The notes under the pieces were generated by a model. That model searched no databases. It was not told the origin of the DNA and saw only the letters and a program-made list of their open reading frames with translations. The position numbers and the translations under genes were made by a program. From Beijerinckiaceae bacterium RH AL1 (GTDB lineage Bacteria; Pseudomonadota; Alphaproteobacteria; Rhizobiales; Beijerinckiaceae): a stretch of 64,000 nt of DNA. The stretch lies in assembly GCA_901457705.2 (NCBI GenBank), contig LR590083.2:3782597-3846596 (forward strand). Direction: 5' to 3'. Shown here piece by piece: positions 9,082-19,004 of this stretch. Positions within the stretch are counted from its first letter, which is position 1. Each line of letters begins with the position of its first letter.

Positions 9082-10302
9082 ATGAGACGCGTCGTCGTCA
9101 CCGGCATGGGGATCATCTCGCCGATCGGCAACTCGACGCAGGAGGTGCTGGCCTCCCTGCGCGAAGCCAAGTCCGGCGTCACCAGGGCCGAGGATTTCGC
9201 GGCCCACGGCTTCAAGTCGCAGGTCTACGGCGCGCCGTCGAACGAGGCCGTCGCCAGCGTCGACCGCCGCGCGATGCGCTTCCACGGCGGCGGCACCGCC
9301 TGGGCGCACCTCGCCATGGAGCAGGCGATCCGTGACGCCGACCTCATGCCCGAGGACGTCTCCAACCCGCGCACCGGCATCCTGATGGGCTCCGGCGGCC
9401 CGTCGACGCGCACCATCGTCGAGGCCGCCGACATCGCCCGCGAGAAGGGGCCGAAGCGGATCGGCCCGTTCGCCGTGCCGAAGGCCATGTCGTCGACCGC
9501 CTCGGCGACACTCGGCACCTGGTTCAAGATCAAGGGCGCCAGCTACTCGATCGCGTCGGCCTGCGCGACGTCGAACCATTGCATCGGCAATGCCTACGAG
9601 ATGATCGCCTACGGCAAGCAGGACGTGATGTTCGCCGGCGGCTGCGAGGAGCTCGACTGGACGCTCGCCGTCCTGTTCGACGCCATGGGCGCGATGTCCT
9701 CCGGCTACAACGACCGGCCTGCGGTGGCCTCGCGCGCGTTCGACAAGAACCGCGACGGCTTCGTGATCGCCGGGGGCGCCGGCACGCTGGTCCTCGAGGA
9801 GTACGAGCGCGCCAAGGCGCGCGGCGCGCGGATCTACGGCGAGATCGTCGGCTACGGGCTCACCTCGGACGGCCACGACATGGTCGCGCCGTCGGGCGAG
9901 GGCGCCGAGCGCTGCATTCGCATGGCGATCGACGGCCTCAAGGTGCCAATCGACTACATCAACCCGCATGCGACCTCGACGCCGGTCGGCGACGCCAAGG
10001 AAATCGAGGCGATCCGCAACGTCTTCGGATCCGGTGAGAAGTGCCCGCCGATCTCCGCCACCAAGTCGCTGACCGGCCATTCGCAGGGGGCGACCGGCGT
10101 CCAGGAGGCGATCTATTCTCTCCTGATGATGAACTCGGGCTTTATCTGCGAGAGCGCGCATATCGACGAGATCGATCCCGCTTTCGCCGACATGAACATC
10201 GTCCGCGAGCGCCGCGACGCGAACCTGCGCGCGGTTCTCTCGAACTCGTTCGGCTTCGGGGGCACCAACGCGACCCTCGTCTTCAAGCATGTCGACGCCT
10301 GA
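9082..10302 (+). CDS. fabB: Beta-ketoacyl-ACP synthase I FabB
   Basis: A 406-residue condensing enzyme that elongates the cis-unsaturated acyl-ACP made by FabA. The start is the ATG at 9082, preceded by GGAGAACTCG; an upstream in-frame ATG at 9034 lacks family similarity. The Cys-His-His triad is visible: Cys161 in SIASACATSNHC, His296 in NPHATSTPVGD and His333 in TKSLTGHSQGATG. The C-terminal NSFGFGGTNATLVF is the usual thiolase-fold closing loop. It overlaps fabI by 14 bases, so the two are translated together. Confidence 0.96.
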   Translation: MRRVVVTGMGIISPIGNSTQEVLASLREAKSGVTRAEDFAAHGFKSQVYGAPSNEAVASVDRRAMRFHGGGTAWAHLAMEQAIRDADLMPEDVSNPRTGILMGSGGPSTRTIVEAADIAREKGPKRIGPFAVPKAMSSTASATLGTWFKIKGASYSIASACATSNHCIGNAYEMIAYGKQDVMFAGGCEELDWTLAVLFDAMGAMSSGYNDRPAVASRAFDKNRDGFVIAGGAGTLVLEEYERAKARGARIYGEIVGYGLTSDGHDMVAPSGEGAERCIRMAIDGLKVPIDYINPHATSTPVGDAKEIEAIRNVFGSGEKCPPISATKSLTGHSQGATGVQEAIYSLLMMNSGFICESAHIDEIDPAFADMNIVRERRDANLRAVLSNSFGFGGTNATLVFKHVDA

Positions 10303-11149
10303 CCCTCAGCCTCTCGAGCGAGGGTCGGCAAGCCAGCTGATGCGCGGCCGCCGCGGCCTCATCATGGGGGTCGCGAACCACAACTCGATCGGCTGGGGCA
10401 TCGCCCGCACGCTTCACGCACACGGCGCCGAGCTTGCCTTCAGCTACCAGGGCGACCCGCTGTGCAAGCGCGTCAAGCCGCTGGCCGAGAGCCTCGACAG
10501 CAAGCTGGTGCTGCCCTGCGATGTCGAGGACCTCGACTCGGTCGACGCGATGTTCGAGGCCTTGCGCACGACGTGGGGCGAGCTCGACTTCGTCGTCCAC
10601 GCCATCGCGTACTCGGCGAAGGGCGAGCTGAAGGGCCGCTACGCCGACACGACGCGCGAGAACTTCTCACGCACCATGCTGATCTCGGCCTTCTCGTTCA
10701 CCGAGGTCGCCAAGCGCGCGGCGCCGCTGATGAAGCCCGGCGGCAGCCTGCTGACTCTCACCTTCGGCGGCGCGACGCGGGTCATGCCGAACTACAACGT
10801 CATGGGTGTCGCCAAGGCGGCGCTGGAGGCCGGCGTCCGCTATCTCGCGGCCGACTATGGCGCCGATGGCCTGCGGGTCAACGCGATTTCCGCGGGCCCC
10901 ATCCGCACGCTTGCGGGCGCCGGGATCTCGGATGCGCGGGCGATGTTCGCATTCCAGACCGCGCACGCGCCGCTGCGCCGCGGCATCACGCTCGACGACG
11001 TCGGCGGGGCCGCGCTCTACCTGCTGTCCGATCTGTCGGGCGGCGTCACCGGCGAGATCCACTTCGTGGACTCCGGCTACAACATCCTGGCCATGCCGCA
11101 CCCTGACAAACTGCGGCACGTGCCGATCGAGGACGAGACGGCGGGCTAA
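10289..11149 (+). CDS. fabI: Enoyl-ACP reductase (NADH) FabI
   Basis: A 286-residue short-chain dehydrogenase-type reductase for the last step of each elongation cycle. The nucleotide-binding loop reads MGVANHNSIGWGIA, and the Tyr-x6-Lys pair is Tyr169/Lys176 (YNVMGVAK), the arrangement of FabI, the target of triclosan-type inhibitors. The ATG at 10289 overlaps fabB by 14 bases. An internal ATG at 10340, directly before the Rossmann strand, is a possible alternative that would give about 269 residues. It ends 19 bp before the end of rplT, to which it is convergent. Confidence 0.95.
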   Translation: MSTPDPQPLERGSASQLMRGRRGLIMGVANHNSIGWGIARTLHAHGAELAFSYQGDPLCKRVKPLAESLDSKLVLPCDVEDLDSVDAMFEALRTTWGELDFVVHAIAYSAKGELKGRYADTTRENFSRTMLISAFSFTEVAKRAAPLMKPGGSLLTLTFGGATRVMPNYNVMGVAKAALEAGVRYLAADYGADGLRVNAISAGPIRTLAGAGISDARAMFAFQTAHAPLRRGITLDDVGGAALYLLSDLSGGVTGEIHFVDSGYNILAMPHPDKLRHVPIEDETAG

Positions 11150-11168
11150 GCCGCCATCACGCCGGGGA

Positions 11169-11531
11169 TCAGGCCGCCGGCAGGGCGGCCTTGGCCTTCT
11201 CGACGATGGCGGCGAAGGCGGCCGGCTCGCGGATCGCGAGATCGGAGAGCACCTTGCGGTCCATCTCGATGCCGCCCTTGTTCAGCCCGTCGATGAAGCG
11301 CGAGTAGGTCAGCCCCAGCTCGCGGACGGCGGCGTTGAGGCGCTGGATCCAGAGCGCGCGGAAGGTGCGCTTCTTCACCTTGCGGTCGCGCGTCGCATAC
11401 TGCATCGAGCGGTCGACGGCAGCCTTCGCGGCGCGGATCGTGTTCTTGCGGCGGCCGTAGAATCCCTTGGCGGCCTTGAGGGTCTTCTTGTGCTTGGCGT
11501 GAGCGGCGACGCCGCGCTTGACGCGAGCCAT
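11169..11531 (-). CDS. rplT: 50S ribosomal protein L20
   Basis: 120 residues beginning [20 protein letters not shown] with [13 protein letters not shown], the standard L20 sequence that binds 23S rRNA early in large-subunit assembly and, in many bacteria, also represses its own operon. It follows rpmI by about 56 bases on the same strand. The phenylalanyl-tRNA synthetase genes that often follow rplT are absent: the next gene downstream, fabI, faces it. Confidence 0.97.
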   Translation of the reverse strand: MARVKRGVAAHAKHKKTLKAAKGFYGRRKNTIRAAKAAVDRSMQYATRDRKVKKRTFRALWIQRLNAAVRELGLTYSRFIDGLNKGGIEMDRKVLSDLAIREPAAFAAIVEKAKAALPAA

Positions 11532-11587
11532 GGCGAACTCCTGAAACGTACGAGGTTAAGAGGGACGGAAGCTGTTCGAGCCCGGCG

Positions 11588-11788
11588 CTAGCCGTTGGGC
11601 AGGAAGAACTTCTTGACGTTGTCGCCGTCCGTCTTGAACAGCACGTTGGTGCCGCGCAGGTTGCGGATCTGCTTGTTGGTGCGCTTGATCATGCCGTGGC
11701 GCTTGCCGGACTGCGCGTAGATCACCTTGCCGGTGCCGGTGATCTTGAAGCGCTTGGCGGCGCCGGACTTCGTCTTCAGCTTGGGCAT
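11588..11788 (-). CDS. rpmI: 50S ribosomal protein L35
   Basis: 66 residues starting [20 protein letters not shown], full-length L35, lysine- and arginine-rich. GGAGA lies upstream of the ATG at 11788. The frame stays open upstream but that part has no L35 similarity. First gene of rpmI-rplT. infC, which commonly precedes rpmI, is not here: an amidase gene on the same strand lies upstream instead. The 190-bp leader before the ATG could hold the promoter and any L20-responsive structure, which I cannot confirm by eye. Confidence 0.97.
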   Translation of the reverse strand: MPKLKTKSGAAKRFKITGTGKVIYAQSGKRHGMIKRTNKQIRNLRGTNVLFKTDGDNVKKFFLPNG

Positions 11789-11977
11789 TTCGGTCTCCGC
11801 GGGGTTTTGAGGCCCCATCTTGATTGTGAGCGGCGCGCTTGCACCGCCTGCGCTCGCTTGAACGCGAACGAACCGCCACGGCAGCCCTAACCGGCCGGGC
11901 GGTTCGAAGGCGCGTCTTATACGCGAGGCGCGGCGGAAAACAAGATGGCGTCGGCGCAAACACCGCCTTCGAGGTTA

Positions 11978-13390
11978 TCACGCAGCGCGCGGATCGACCG
12001 GCGACGGCGGCGCGCCCGCCGCCTCGATTGCCGCGCCGGCGGCGAGGCAAAGATCCTCACGGAAGCGTGCGGCGACGACCTGAACGCCGAGCGGCGCGCC
12101 GGAGGGCGCGAGCCCCGTCGCGACGGACAGGCCAGGCAGACCGAGCAGCGGCAGGCCGATCATCGTCATCTGCGCGCGCCACACTCGCTCGAAGCCGGCC
12201 TTGCCTTGCAGATCGAGATCGTCGGGGAAGGGCAGCTCGGCCGAGACGGGGATGAGCAGCACGTCATAGTGCGCCAGGAACAGCGACCACTCGCGCACGA
12301 GCGTCGCGCGGCGGCGCAGGGCGTCCGGCACGGCGCTCGGCGGCAGCGCCGCGAACTCGGGCGCGAGGTTGTCGAGGACGTTGAGGAGGCCCGGATCGCC
12401 GTCCGCCTCGGCGGCCGGGCGCATCGCGGCATAGCCCTCGCCGATCCACAGGCGGCCCTGCAGCTCGGCAGCCTCGGCGAGCGGCGGCGAGGCCACTTCT
12501 TCCACCGTCCAGCCCGCGGCCTCGAGCCGATGCGCGGCGTCGCGCACGGCGGCGGCGACCTCGGGCGTCGTCGCGAGGCCGTCCGGCGCGGTGCAGAGCG
12601 CGGCGCGGCGCGGCACCGGCGGCCCCTCGAGCGGCGCCGGCACGAACCAGGGGTCGCGTGGGCTCGGCGCCGACATCGCCGCGAGCGCCAGGCCGAGATC
12701 GTCGATGGTGCGGGCGAGCGGCCCCGAGACGGCGGTGATCTGCGCGCCGATCGTCCGCTCCGGCCCCGAGGCGTTGAACGCCGGGATGCGCCCGAGCGAC
12801 GGGCGCAGGCCGTGCACGCCGCAGGCATAGGCGGGGTAGCGCACCGAGCCGGCGATGTCGGTGCCGTGCCCGATCGCGCCGATGCCCGCCGCCACGGCCG
12901 CCGCCGCACCGCCCGACGAGCCGCCCGGTGTCAGCGCCGGATCTCGCGGGTTCTTCGTGTGCCCATGCAACTTGTTGCTGGTGAACCAGCGCGCCGAGAA
13001 GGTCGGCGTGTTGGTGCGCCCAAGGATGATCGCGCCGGCGGCGCGCAGGTTGGCGACGACCGGGCTGTCCGCCTCGGCGATCAGCTCGCGCTGCGCGACG
13101 AGGCCGTTGGTCGTGGCATACCCCTGCTGGTCGGTGTTGACCTTCACCGTCACCGGCACGCCGGCCAGTGGGCCGAGGATCTCGCCGGCCGCGAGCGCAG
13201 CATCGACCGCGTCGGCCTGCGCCAGCACCTCGTCGGGCCGGCACTCCACCACGGCGTTGATCATGGGATTGACGCTGTCGAGCCGCGCCAGGGCGGCCTC
13301 CGCCACCTCGCGCGCCGAAGCGGCGCGAAGACGCACCAGCGCCGCGATTTCGCGCGCGGGAAGCCGCCAGCTGTCGCTCGTCGCCGTCAT
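11978..13390 (-). CDS. Amidase (amidase-signature family)
   Basis: A 470-residue serine amidase. The signature stretch TPGGSSGGAAAAVA is followed by GTDIAGSVRYPA, which holds the nucleophilic serine, and the Lys of the Ser-cisSer-Lys triad lies in VPVTVKVN. Members hydrolyse diverse amides. This is not obviously GatA, since no gatB or gatC is near and the C-terminal half is divergent. I start at the ATG at 13390 (MTATSDSW), preceded by GGAGCGAGAC; the frame remains open to 13531 without family-like sequence. Substrate unknown. Confidence 0.88.
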   Translation of the reverse strand: MTATSDSWRLPAREIAALVRLRAASAREVAEAALARLDSVNPMINAVVECRPDEVLAQADAVDAALAAGEILGPLAGVPVTVKVNTDQQGYATTNGLVAQRELIAEADSPVVANLRAAGAIILGRTNTPTFSARWFTSNKLHGHTKNPRDPALTPGGSSGGAAAAVAAGIGAIGHGTDIAGSVRYPAYACGVHGLRPSLGRIPAFNASGPERTIGAQITAVSGPLARTIDDLGLALAAMSAPSPRDPWFVPAPLEGPPVPRRAALCTAPDGLATTPEVAAAVRDAAHRLEAAGWTVEEVASPPLAEAAELQGRLWIGEGYAAMRPAAEADGDPGLLNVLDNLAPEFAALPPSAVPDALRRRATLVREWSLFLAHYDVLLIPVSAELPFPDDLDLQGKAGFERVWRAQMTMIGLPLLGLPGLSVATGLAPSGAPLGVQVVAARFREDLCLAAGAAIEAAGAPPSPVDPRAA

Positions 13391-13545
13391 GTCTCGCTCC
13401 GGATTGTCCCATGCCCGTTCTGGGTCGTGCGCGTCGTAAGTCCAGCTTTCGACGCGGCATCCGCCCTTCCGCAGGCTTGCGCTCCATATGCACCGTCTTA
13501 CGATTTCGTGATCGGAAACGCGCCGTCCCACAAGGAGGATCGGCC

Positions 13546-13788
13546 ATGCAGAAGATGGTGAAGTTCCGCCTCAGCCGCGAATGCCGCGAGATCGCGGTCA
13601 ACCCGGCCCGCGTCCTCTACGTCTGCCACTACGAGCACGGCGCCTCGACGCTGCACTTCGGCAAGGATTGCTTCGTCCGCGTCCAGGGCTCGCTCGCCGA
13701 GGTCTCCGACATACTAGACCACGCGATGAGCGAAGCGGAGGCACCGCCGCGCGGCATGGCAGCCGAGGCGCGTCAGGGCGTCAACTGA
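13546..13788 (+). CDS. Small conserved hypothetical protein
   Basis: An 80-residue cytosolic protein. The ATG at 13546 is fixed by a perfect AAGGAGG at 13532-13538; the open frame extends upstream but is not needed. The middle (REIAVNPARVLYVCHY...STLHFGKDCFVRVQGSLAEVSDIL) has an alternating strand pattern reminiscent of LytTR-like or small beta domains, but this is only a resemblance. It is flanked by a divergent amidase and by obgE. No function is proposed. Confidence 0.75.
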   Translation: MQKMVKFRLSRECREIAVNPARVLYVCHYEHGASTLHFGKDCFVRVQGSLAEVSDILDHAMSEAEAPPRGMAAEARQGVN

Positions 13789-13881
13789 CGCAAGCGGTCG
13801 CGCGCCTCGCCGTCGCCAAGGCGCATCAGGTGTGCGCCGTGCGAGATGACGCGCACGCGTGAACCGCGCTAAAGACGGGCC

Positions 13882-14913
13882 ATGCAGTTTCTAGATCAGG
13901 CCCGCGTCTTCGTACGCTCGGGCGACGGCGGCGCCGGCTGCGTCTCGTTCCGGCGCGAAAAGTTCATCGAGTTCGGCGGTCCCGACGGCGGCGACGGCGG
14001 CAAGGGCGGCGACGTCGTGGCCGAGTGCGTCGGCGGTCTCAACACGCTGATCGACTTCCGCTACCAGCAGCACTTCAAGGGCAAGACCGGCATGCACGGC
14101 ATGGGAAAGAACCGTGCCGGGGGCAAGGGCGCCGATGCGGTTCTCAAGGTGCCGGTCGGCACCCAGCTCTTCGACGAGGGCGAGGAGGAGCCGTTCGCCG
14201 ACCTGACCGAGATCGGCCAGACCATCCGCATCTGCCGCGGCGGCAACGGCGGCTTCGGCAACGCCTACTTCAAGACCTCGACCAACCAGGCGCCGCGCCG
14301 CGCAAACCCCGGCGAGCCGGGCGAGGAGCGCACCATCATCCTGCGCCTCAAGCTCATCGCCGATGCCGGGCTCGTCGGCCTGCCCAACGCCGGCAAGTCG
14401 ACCTTCCTCTCGGTGGTCTCGGCCGCCAAGCCGAAGATCGGCGACTACCCCTTCACCACCCTGCACCCGCAGCTCGGCGTCGTCGGCGTCGACGGGCGCG
14501 AGTTCGTTCTGGCCGACATCCCCGGCCTCATCGAGGGCGCGCACGAGGGCGTCGGCCTCGGCGACCGTTTTCTCGGCCATGTCGAGCGCTGCAACGTGAT
14601 CCTTCATCTCGTCGACGCCAACGGCGAGCACGCCGGGCAGGATTACAAGACCGTGCGCCACGAGCTCGAGGCCTATGGCGGCGGGCTCGTCGACAAGCGC
14701 GAGATCGTCGCGCTGTCGAAGGTCGACGTCTGCGAGCCGGACCACCTGAAGAAGCAGGTGGAGCGCCTGCGCCGCGCTTGCGGGGCAACGCCGCTGCGGC
14801 TCTCCTCGGCAACGCGCACGAACGTCACCGAGGTCTTGCGTGCGCTGACGCGCGCGATCGACGGCGGCAAGGCCGAGGAGGCCGCCGCGGCCGCCCCCGC
14901 ATGGCAGCCGTAG
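13882..14913 (+). CDS. obgE: Obg-family GTPase ObgE/CgtA
   Basis: 343 residues. The glycine-rich Obg fold occupies about residues 1-160 ([30 protein letters not shown]), followed by a G domain with Walker [11 protein letters not shown]3 [10 protein letters not shown] and G4 SKVD. ObgE is an essential GTPase for 50S maturation and stress signalling. The gene overlaps cobC by 13 bases (ATG inside the obgE tail). Alphaproteobacterial ObgE often neighbours rplU-rpmA and proB, none of which is seen here. Confidence 0.96.
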   Translation: MQFLDQARVFVRSGDGGAGCVSFRREKFIEFGGPDGGDGGKGGDVVAECVGGLNTLIDFRYQQHFKGKTGMHGMGKNRAGGKGADAVLKVPVGTQLFDEGEEEPFADLTEIGQTIRICRGGNGGFGNAYFKTSTNQAPRRANPGEPGEERTIILRLKLIADAGLVGLPNAGKSTFLSVVSAAKPKIGDYPFTTLHPQLGVVGVDGREFVLADIPGLIEGAHEGVGLGDRFLGHVERCNVILHLVDANGEHAGQDYKTVRHELEAYGGGLVDKREIVALSKVDVCEPDHLKKQVERLRRACGATPLRLSSATRTNVTEVLRALTRAIDGGKAEEAAAAAPAWQP

Positions 14914-15935
14914 ACGCGCCCTTTCAGGCTGCGGCCGTGACCTCGCCCTTCACCCATCACGGCGGCGCGCTCGATGCGGCGCGGCGGCTCTATCCCGCCG
15001 CCCCGCAGCCGTGGGTCGACCTCTCGACCGGCATCAACCCCGTCCCCTATCCCGTCGGCGAGATCGCGCTCGACGCCTTCGCGACGCTGCCCTCGGCCTC
15101 GGCGCTGGCGGCGCTCGAGCGCGTCGCGGCCGCCCGATTTCGGGTGCCGCCCGGCTGCGCGCTCGTCGCGGCGCCGGGCACCCAGGCGCTCATCCAGCGG
15201 CTGCCGGCCCTCTGCCCGGGACGCGACGTGCGCGTGCTCTCGCCGACCTACGCCGAGTTCGCCCGCGTCTTCCGCGCCGCAGACGCCAAGCTCCGCGAGG
15301 CGCCCGACCTCGACGCCCTGGCGGGCGCCGACGTCGCCGTAGTCGTGAACCCGAACAACCCCGACGGCCGCCTGCACGCGCCCGAGGCGCTGGCGACCCT
15401 CGCCCGCCGCGTCGGCGCCCTCGTCGTCGACGAGGCCTTCGCGGATGCCCTGCCGCCGCCCGCGAGCCTGATCCCGCGCTTGCCCACCCAGGGCGCGCTG
15501 GTGCTGCGCTCGTTCGGCAAGATGTACGGCCTGCCCGGCCTGCGGCTCGGCTTCGCCGTCGCGCCGGAGCGACAGGCGGAGGCCCTGCGCGCGATGCTGG
15601 GCCCCTGGCCTGTCTCCGGCCCGGCGCTCGCCGTGGCGACGCGGGCGCTCGCCGACGACGCCTGGCTCGAGACCGCGCGGCGCCGGCTGGCGCAGGACGG
15701 CGCGCGTCTCGGCGCGCTGCTCGCCCGCGTCGGCGCCCGCCCGCTCGGCGAGACGCCGCTTTTCCGGCTCATTTCGCATCCCGCCGCGCCGGACCTTTTT
15801 GCGACGCTCTCCGCCCACGGCATCCTCGCGCGCCCCTTCGCAGCCGAGCCGAGCTGGCTCAGGTTCGGGCTGCCGGGCAGCGAGCCGGCCTGGACGCGGC
15901 TGGAGGCGGCGCTGCGGGCGTTCCGGCGGGGCTGA
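14901..15935 (+). CDS. cobC: Threonine-phosphate decarboxylase (cobalamin biosynthesis, CobC in aerobic nomenclature)
   Basis: A 344-residue fold-type I PLP enzyme close to HisC. Recognisable parts are [14 protein letters not shown], the NPNNPDGR segment, DEAF, and [15 protein letters not shown] with the PLP-binding lysine. L-threonine-O-3-phosphate decarboxylase (CobC in Pseudomonas denitrificans, CobD in Salmonella) supplies aminopropanol phosphate for the nucleotide loop of B12. HisC is the main alternative, but the DLSTGINP opening and the nearby cobQ favour a cob role. The ATG overlaps obgE. The usual partner cobD/cbiB is not in the window. Confidence 0.85.
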   Translation: MAAVDAPFQAAAVTSPFTHHGGALDAARRLYPAAPQPWVDLSTGINPVPYPVGEIALDAFATLPSASALAALERVAAARFRVPPGCALVAAPGTQALIQRLPALCPGRDVRVLSPTYAEFARVFRAADAKLREAPDLDALAGADVAVVVNPNNPDGRLHAPEALATLARRVGALVVDEAFADALPPPASLIPRLPTQGALVLRSFGKMYGLPGLRLGFAVAPERQAEALRAMLGPWPVSGPALAVATRALADDAWLETARRRLAQDGARLGALLARVGARPLGETPLFRLISHPAAPDLFATLSAHGILARPFAAEPSWLRFGLPGSEPAWTRLEAALRAFRRG

Positions 15936-15954
15936 GGACCGTGGCGAGGCGCCC

Positions 15955-16146
15955 CTAAAAATCCGAGGCCAGGCCCTTAACTTCCCAATCGCCGTAGCGC
16001 ACGGGCTCGGCGCCGCCACGGCCGGCGACCTCCTTGGGACGTTCCACCGCCTCCGCTTTGCGGCGGCGCTCCGCCGCCTCGGCCAGCGCGCGCTGTGCGG
16101 CTGGCGGCAGCTCGCGCGCCTTTGCTTCTGCTTGTTCGTCGCTCAT
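15955..16146 (-). CDS. DUF1674 protein, SdhAF4-like
   Basis: 63 residues from the ATG at 16146, with AGGAGA upstream. The C-terminal RGGAEPVRYGDWEVKGLASDF pattern (Gly-Gly...Glu-Pro-x-Arg-Tyr-Gly-Asp-Trp-Glu-x-Lys-Gly) is the mark of DUF1674, homologous to the eukaryotic succinate dehydrogenase assembly factor 4 that aids flavinylation of SdhA. The remainder is Glu/Ala/Arg-rich helix. No sdh genes are nearby. It is convergent with cobC and divergent from the MFS gene. Confidence 0.85.
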   Translation of the reverse strand: MSDEQAEAKARELPPAAQRALAEAAERRRKAEAVERPKEVAGRGGAEPVRYGDWEVKGLASDF

Positions 16147-16207
16147 ATGCAGGGTCTCCTTGCACCGCACATAATGCGCCGCGCGTCCGCCGGCACCTGG
16201 AAACCAC

Positions 16208-17407
16208 ATGACCCGTGACGTCAGCCTCGCCGAAGACCCGACCCGGGAGGCGCCGCGCGGCGTGATCCTCCTGATGGCCGTGGCCTGCGGGATCATCGTC
16301 GCCAACCTCTACTACGTCCAGCCGATCGTCGGCATCATCAGCCGCGACTACGGCCTGTCCGTCGCGCTCTCCGGCCTGCTGGTCACCGTGACGCAGCTCG
16401 GCTACGCGGCGGGACTGCTCTTCATCGTGCCGCTCGGCGACATCGTCGAGAACCGCAAGCTCGTCGTCGTCACGCTGGCGATCCTGGTGGCATCTCTCGC
16501 CGGCGTCGCCTTGGCCCCAACGGCCGGTGCGTTCCTCGCGGCCTCGCTGGCGATCGGCGTCACGGCGAGCACGGTGCAGGTCATCGTGCCCTTCGCCGGC
16601 CACCTCGCCACGGACGCAACGCGCGGTCGCGTCGTCGGCACCGTCGTCTCGGGCCTCTTGCTCGGCATCATGCTGTCGCGCCCCGCCGCGAGCTTCGCCG
16701 CGCATTTTGCCGGCGCGCGCGCGATCTTCGCGCTCAGCGCGGTCGTGACCGCAGGCGTCGCGCTGACGCTGGCGCTACGCCTGCCGGTGCGGCGGCCGGA
16801 GGGCATGCCGTACATGCGCGTGCTCGCCTCGCTGTGGCCGCTCCTGCGCGACACCGAGGTGCTGCAGCGGCGCGCCGCCTACCAGGCCGGCATGTTCGGA
16901 GGCTTCAGCCTGTTCTGGACGGCGGCGCCGCTTCTCCTGGAGGGGCCGGAGTTTCGCTTCAGCCAGGTCGACATTGGGCTCTTCGCGCTGGTCGGCGCCG
17001 GCGGCGCCATCGCCTCGCCCTTTGCCGGCCGCGCGGCGGATGCCGGCTACACGCGCCTCGTCACCGGTGTCGCGATGGTCGCAGCAGTGGTCAGCTTCCC
17101 CGCCGCCCTTGCCGGCGCCCTTCTGCACTCCGTCGCCATCCTCGTCGTCGCCGCTTTCGTGCTCGATGCGGCGGTGGCGATGAGCCTCGTCACCGGCCAG
17201 CGCGCGATCTTTTCGCTCGGTGCCGAAGCGCGCGGGCGGCTCAACGGGCTGTTCCTGGCCATCTTCTTCCTCGGCGGCGCGCTCGGGTCGTTTGTGGCCG
17301 GCGTCGCCTATGCTCACGGCGGCTGGACGGCGGCGTGCATCGTGGGGACGGCTTTTCCGCTGCTCGCACTGGCCTACTGGGCGACGGACCGCGCGAGCGC
17401 GACTTGA
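16208..17407 (+). CDS. MFS transporter
   Basis: A 399-residue polytopic membrane protein with about 12 hydrophobic segments. It opens [20 protein letters not shown], typical of DHA1-like MFS exporters of the YdhP/YnfM type, and has [12 protein letters not shown] as the motif-A loop between TM2 and TM3. It lies between cobC and cobQ, with about 40 bp to cobQ, so it may be co-transcribed with cobQ. Whether it has any link to cobalamin or is a chance neighbour cannot be told. Substrate unknown. Confidence 0.88.
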   Translation: MTRDVSLAEDPTREAPRGVILLMAVACGIIVANLYYVQPIVGIISRDYGLSVALSGLLVTVTQLGYAAGLLFIVPLGDIVENRKLVVVTLAILVASLAGVALAPTAGAFLAASLAIGVTASTVQVIVPFAGHLATDATRGRVVGTVVSGLLLGIMLSRPAASFAAHFAGARAIFALSAVVTAGVALTLALRLPVRRPEGMPYMRVLASLWPLLRDTEVLQRRAAYQAGMFGGFSLFWTAAPLLLEGPEFRFSQVDIGLFALVGAGGAIASPFAGRAADAGYTRLVTGVAMVAAVVSFPAALAGALLHSVAILVVAAFVLDAAVAMSLVTGQRAIFSLGAEARGRLNGLFLAIFFLGGALGSFVAGVAYAHGGWTAACIVGTAFPLLALAYWATDRASAT

Positions 17408-17447
17408 GACGTCTCATGACCGTGCGCTGCCGCGAAGGTGGGCGGCC

Positions 17448-18893
17448 ATGACGAAGTGCCTGATGATTCAGGGCACCGGGTCTGACGTCGGCAAGTCGCT
17501 GATCGTTGCGGGGCTCTGCCGCGTCTTCGCCGATCGCGGGCTCGCGGTGCGCCCGTTCAAGCCGCAGAACATGTCGAACAACGCTGCCGTGACGGCGGAC
17601 GGCGGCGAGATCGGCCGCGCGCAATGGCTGCAGGCCCGCGCCTGCCGCGTGCCGCCGACCGTCGACATGAACCCCGTGCTCCTGAAGCCGCAGAGCGGCA
17701 CCGGTGCGCAGATCGTCGTGCAGGGCAAGGTCGCCGGCCGCTCCGAGGCGCGCGCCTACCAGGAGTGGAAGCCGCGTCTGATGCCGGCCGTGCTCGAAAG
17801 CTTCGCGCGCTTGAAGCGCGAGGCCGACCTCGTGCTCGTCGAGGGCGCCGGCAGCGCCTCCGAGATCAACCTGCGCGCGCGCGACATCGCCAACATGGGA
17901 TTTGCGCGCGCCGCCGACGTCCCCGTCGTGCTGCTCGGCGACATCGACCGGGGCGGCGTCATCGCGCAGATCGTCGGCACCAAGGCCGTGCTCGACCCCG
18001 CCGACGCGGCGATGATCGCAGGCTTCATCGTCAACCGCTTCCGCGGCGATCCCTCGCTGTTCGACGAGGGCATGACGATGATCGCCGAGCGCACGGGCTG
18101 GGCGGCGCTCGGGCTCGTGCCGCATTGCGAGGCCGCGGCGCTGCTGCCGGCGGAGGATTCGCTCGCCCTTCGTGGTTGGCGCCCCAACGATGCCGGCACG
18201 CTGACCATCGCCGTGCCGCTGCTGCCCGGCATCTCGAACTTCGACGATCTCGATCCCCTGCGCCACGAGCCAGCCGTTCGTCTACAAACCGTTGCGCCCG
18301 GCACCCCGCTGCCGGTCGAGGCGCAGCTCGTCGTCCTGCCCGGCTCGAAGACGACGATCGCCGACCTCGCCGCGTTCCGCCGCGAGGGCTGGGACATCGA
18401 CCTTGCCGCGCACGTGCGCCGCGGCGGCCGCGTGCTCGGGCTCTGCGGCGGCTACCAGATGCTCGGCCGCAGCGTCGCCGATCCGCGCGGCCTGGAAGGC
18501 GCGCCGGGCCGCGTCGCGGGGCTCGGCTACCTCGACGTCGACACCGAGCTCGGCGAGGCGAAGCGCCTCGCGCCTGTCACCGGCACGGCGGACGGCGTCG
18601 CGTTCGCCGGCTACGAGATGCACATGGGCGAGACGACGCCGTCGGCGCGGCCCTTCGCGACGTTCGCGGATGGTCGCAGCGATGGCGCGATCTCCGCAGA
18701 TGGGCTGGTTGCCGGCTGCTACGTGCACGGGCTCTTCGCGGACGACGCGCAGCGCGCCGCGCTGCTGGCCCGTATCGGCGCCGCGAGCGATGGCAAGGCG
18801 TACGAAGCCGGGCAGGAAGCTGCGCTCGACGCCGTTGCCGCACATGTCGCGGCGCACGTCGATCTCGATGCGCTGCTGGCGATCGCGCGATGA
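17448..18893 (+). CDS. cobQ: Cobyric acid synthase
   Basis: A 481-residue glutamine- and ATP-dependent amidotransferase that amidates four carboxylates of adenosylcobyrinic acid a,c-diamide. The N-domain has a P-loop-like [11 protein letters not shown] and [12 protein letters not shown], and the class I glutaminase domain has [11 protein letters not shown] with the nucleophilic Cys and a C-terminal HGLF. The start is the ATG at 17448; the frame continues upstream without similarity. No cobalamin riboswitch was recognised ahead of it. Confidence 0.95.
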   Translation: MTKCLMIQGTGSDVGKSLIVAGLCRVFADRGLAVRPFKPQNMSNNAAVTADGGEIGRAQWLQARACRVPPTVDMNPVLLKPQSGTGAQIVVQGKVAGRSEARAYQEWKPRLMPAVLESFARLKREADLVLVEGAGSASEINLRARDIANMGFARAADVPVVLLGDIDRGGVIAQIVGTKAVLDPADAAMIAGFIVNRFRGDPSLFDEGMTMIAERTGWAALGLVPHCEAAALLPAEDSLALRGWRPNDAGTLTIAVPLLPGISNFDDLDPLRHEPAVRLQTVAPGTPLPVEAQLVVLPGSKTTIADLAAFRREGWDIDLAAHVRRGGRVLGLCGGYQMLGRSVADPRGLEGAPGRVAGLGYLDVDTELGEAKRLAPVTGTADGVAFAGYEMHMGETTPSARPFATFADGRSDGAISADGLVAGCYVHGLFADDAQRAALLARIGAASDGKAYEAGQEAALDAVAAHVAAHVDLDALLAIAR

Positions 18894-19004
18894 GCATCTT
18901 CGTCTAAAGTTCGGATTGCCACATCGCGCGCTTTGCCGAACTATTGTCGTGCCCTCTATTGGATGCCGACAAATGGGCAGCCTAGCTTTATTCAGGAGGT
19001 ATTT

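Noticed and set aside
11789-11977. Possible infC or L20-type leader upstream of rpmI
   Set aside because: No IF-3 coding sequence is present, and no leader structure could be made convincing by eye.
14149-14162. A fourth GTGCC-N4-GGCAC match
   Set aside because: It lies inside obgE in codons for a conserved Val-Pro-Val-Gly-Thr stretch and lacks the central AT seen in the three promoter copies, so it is best read as coincidence.
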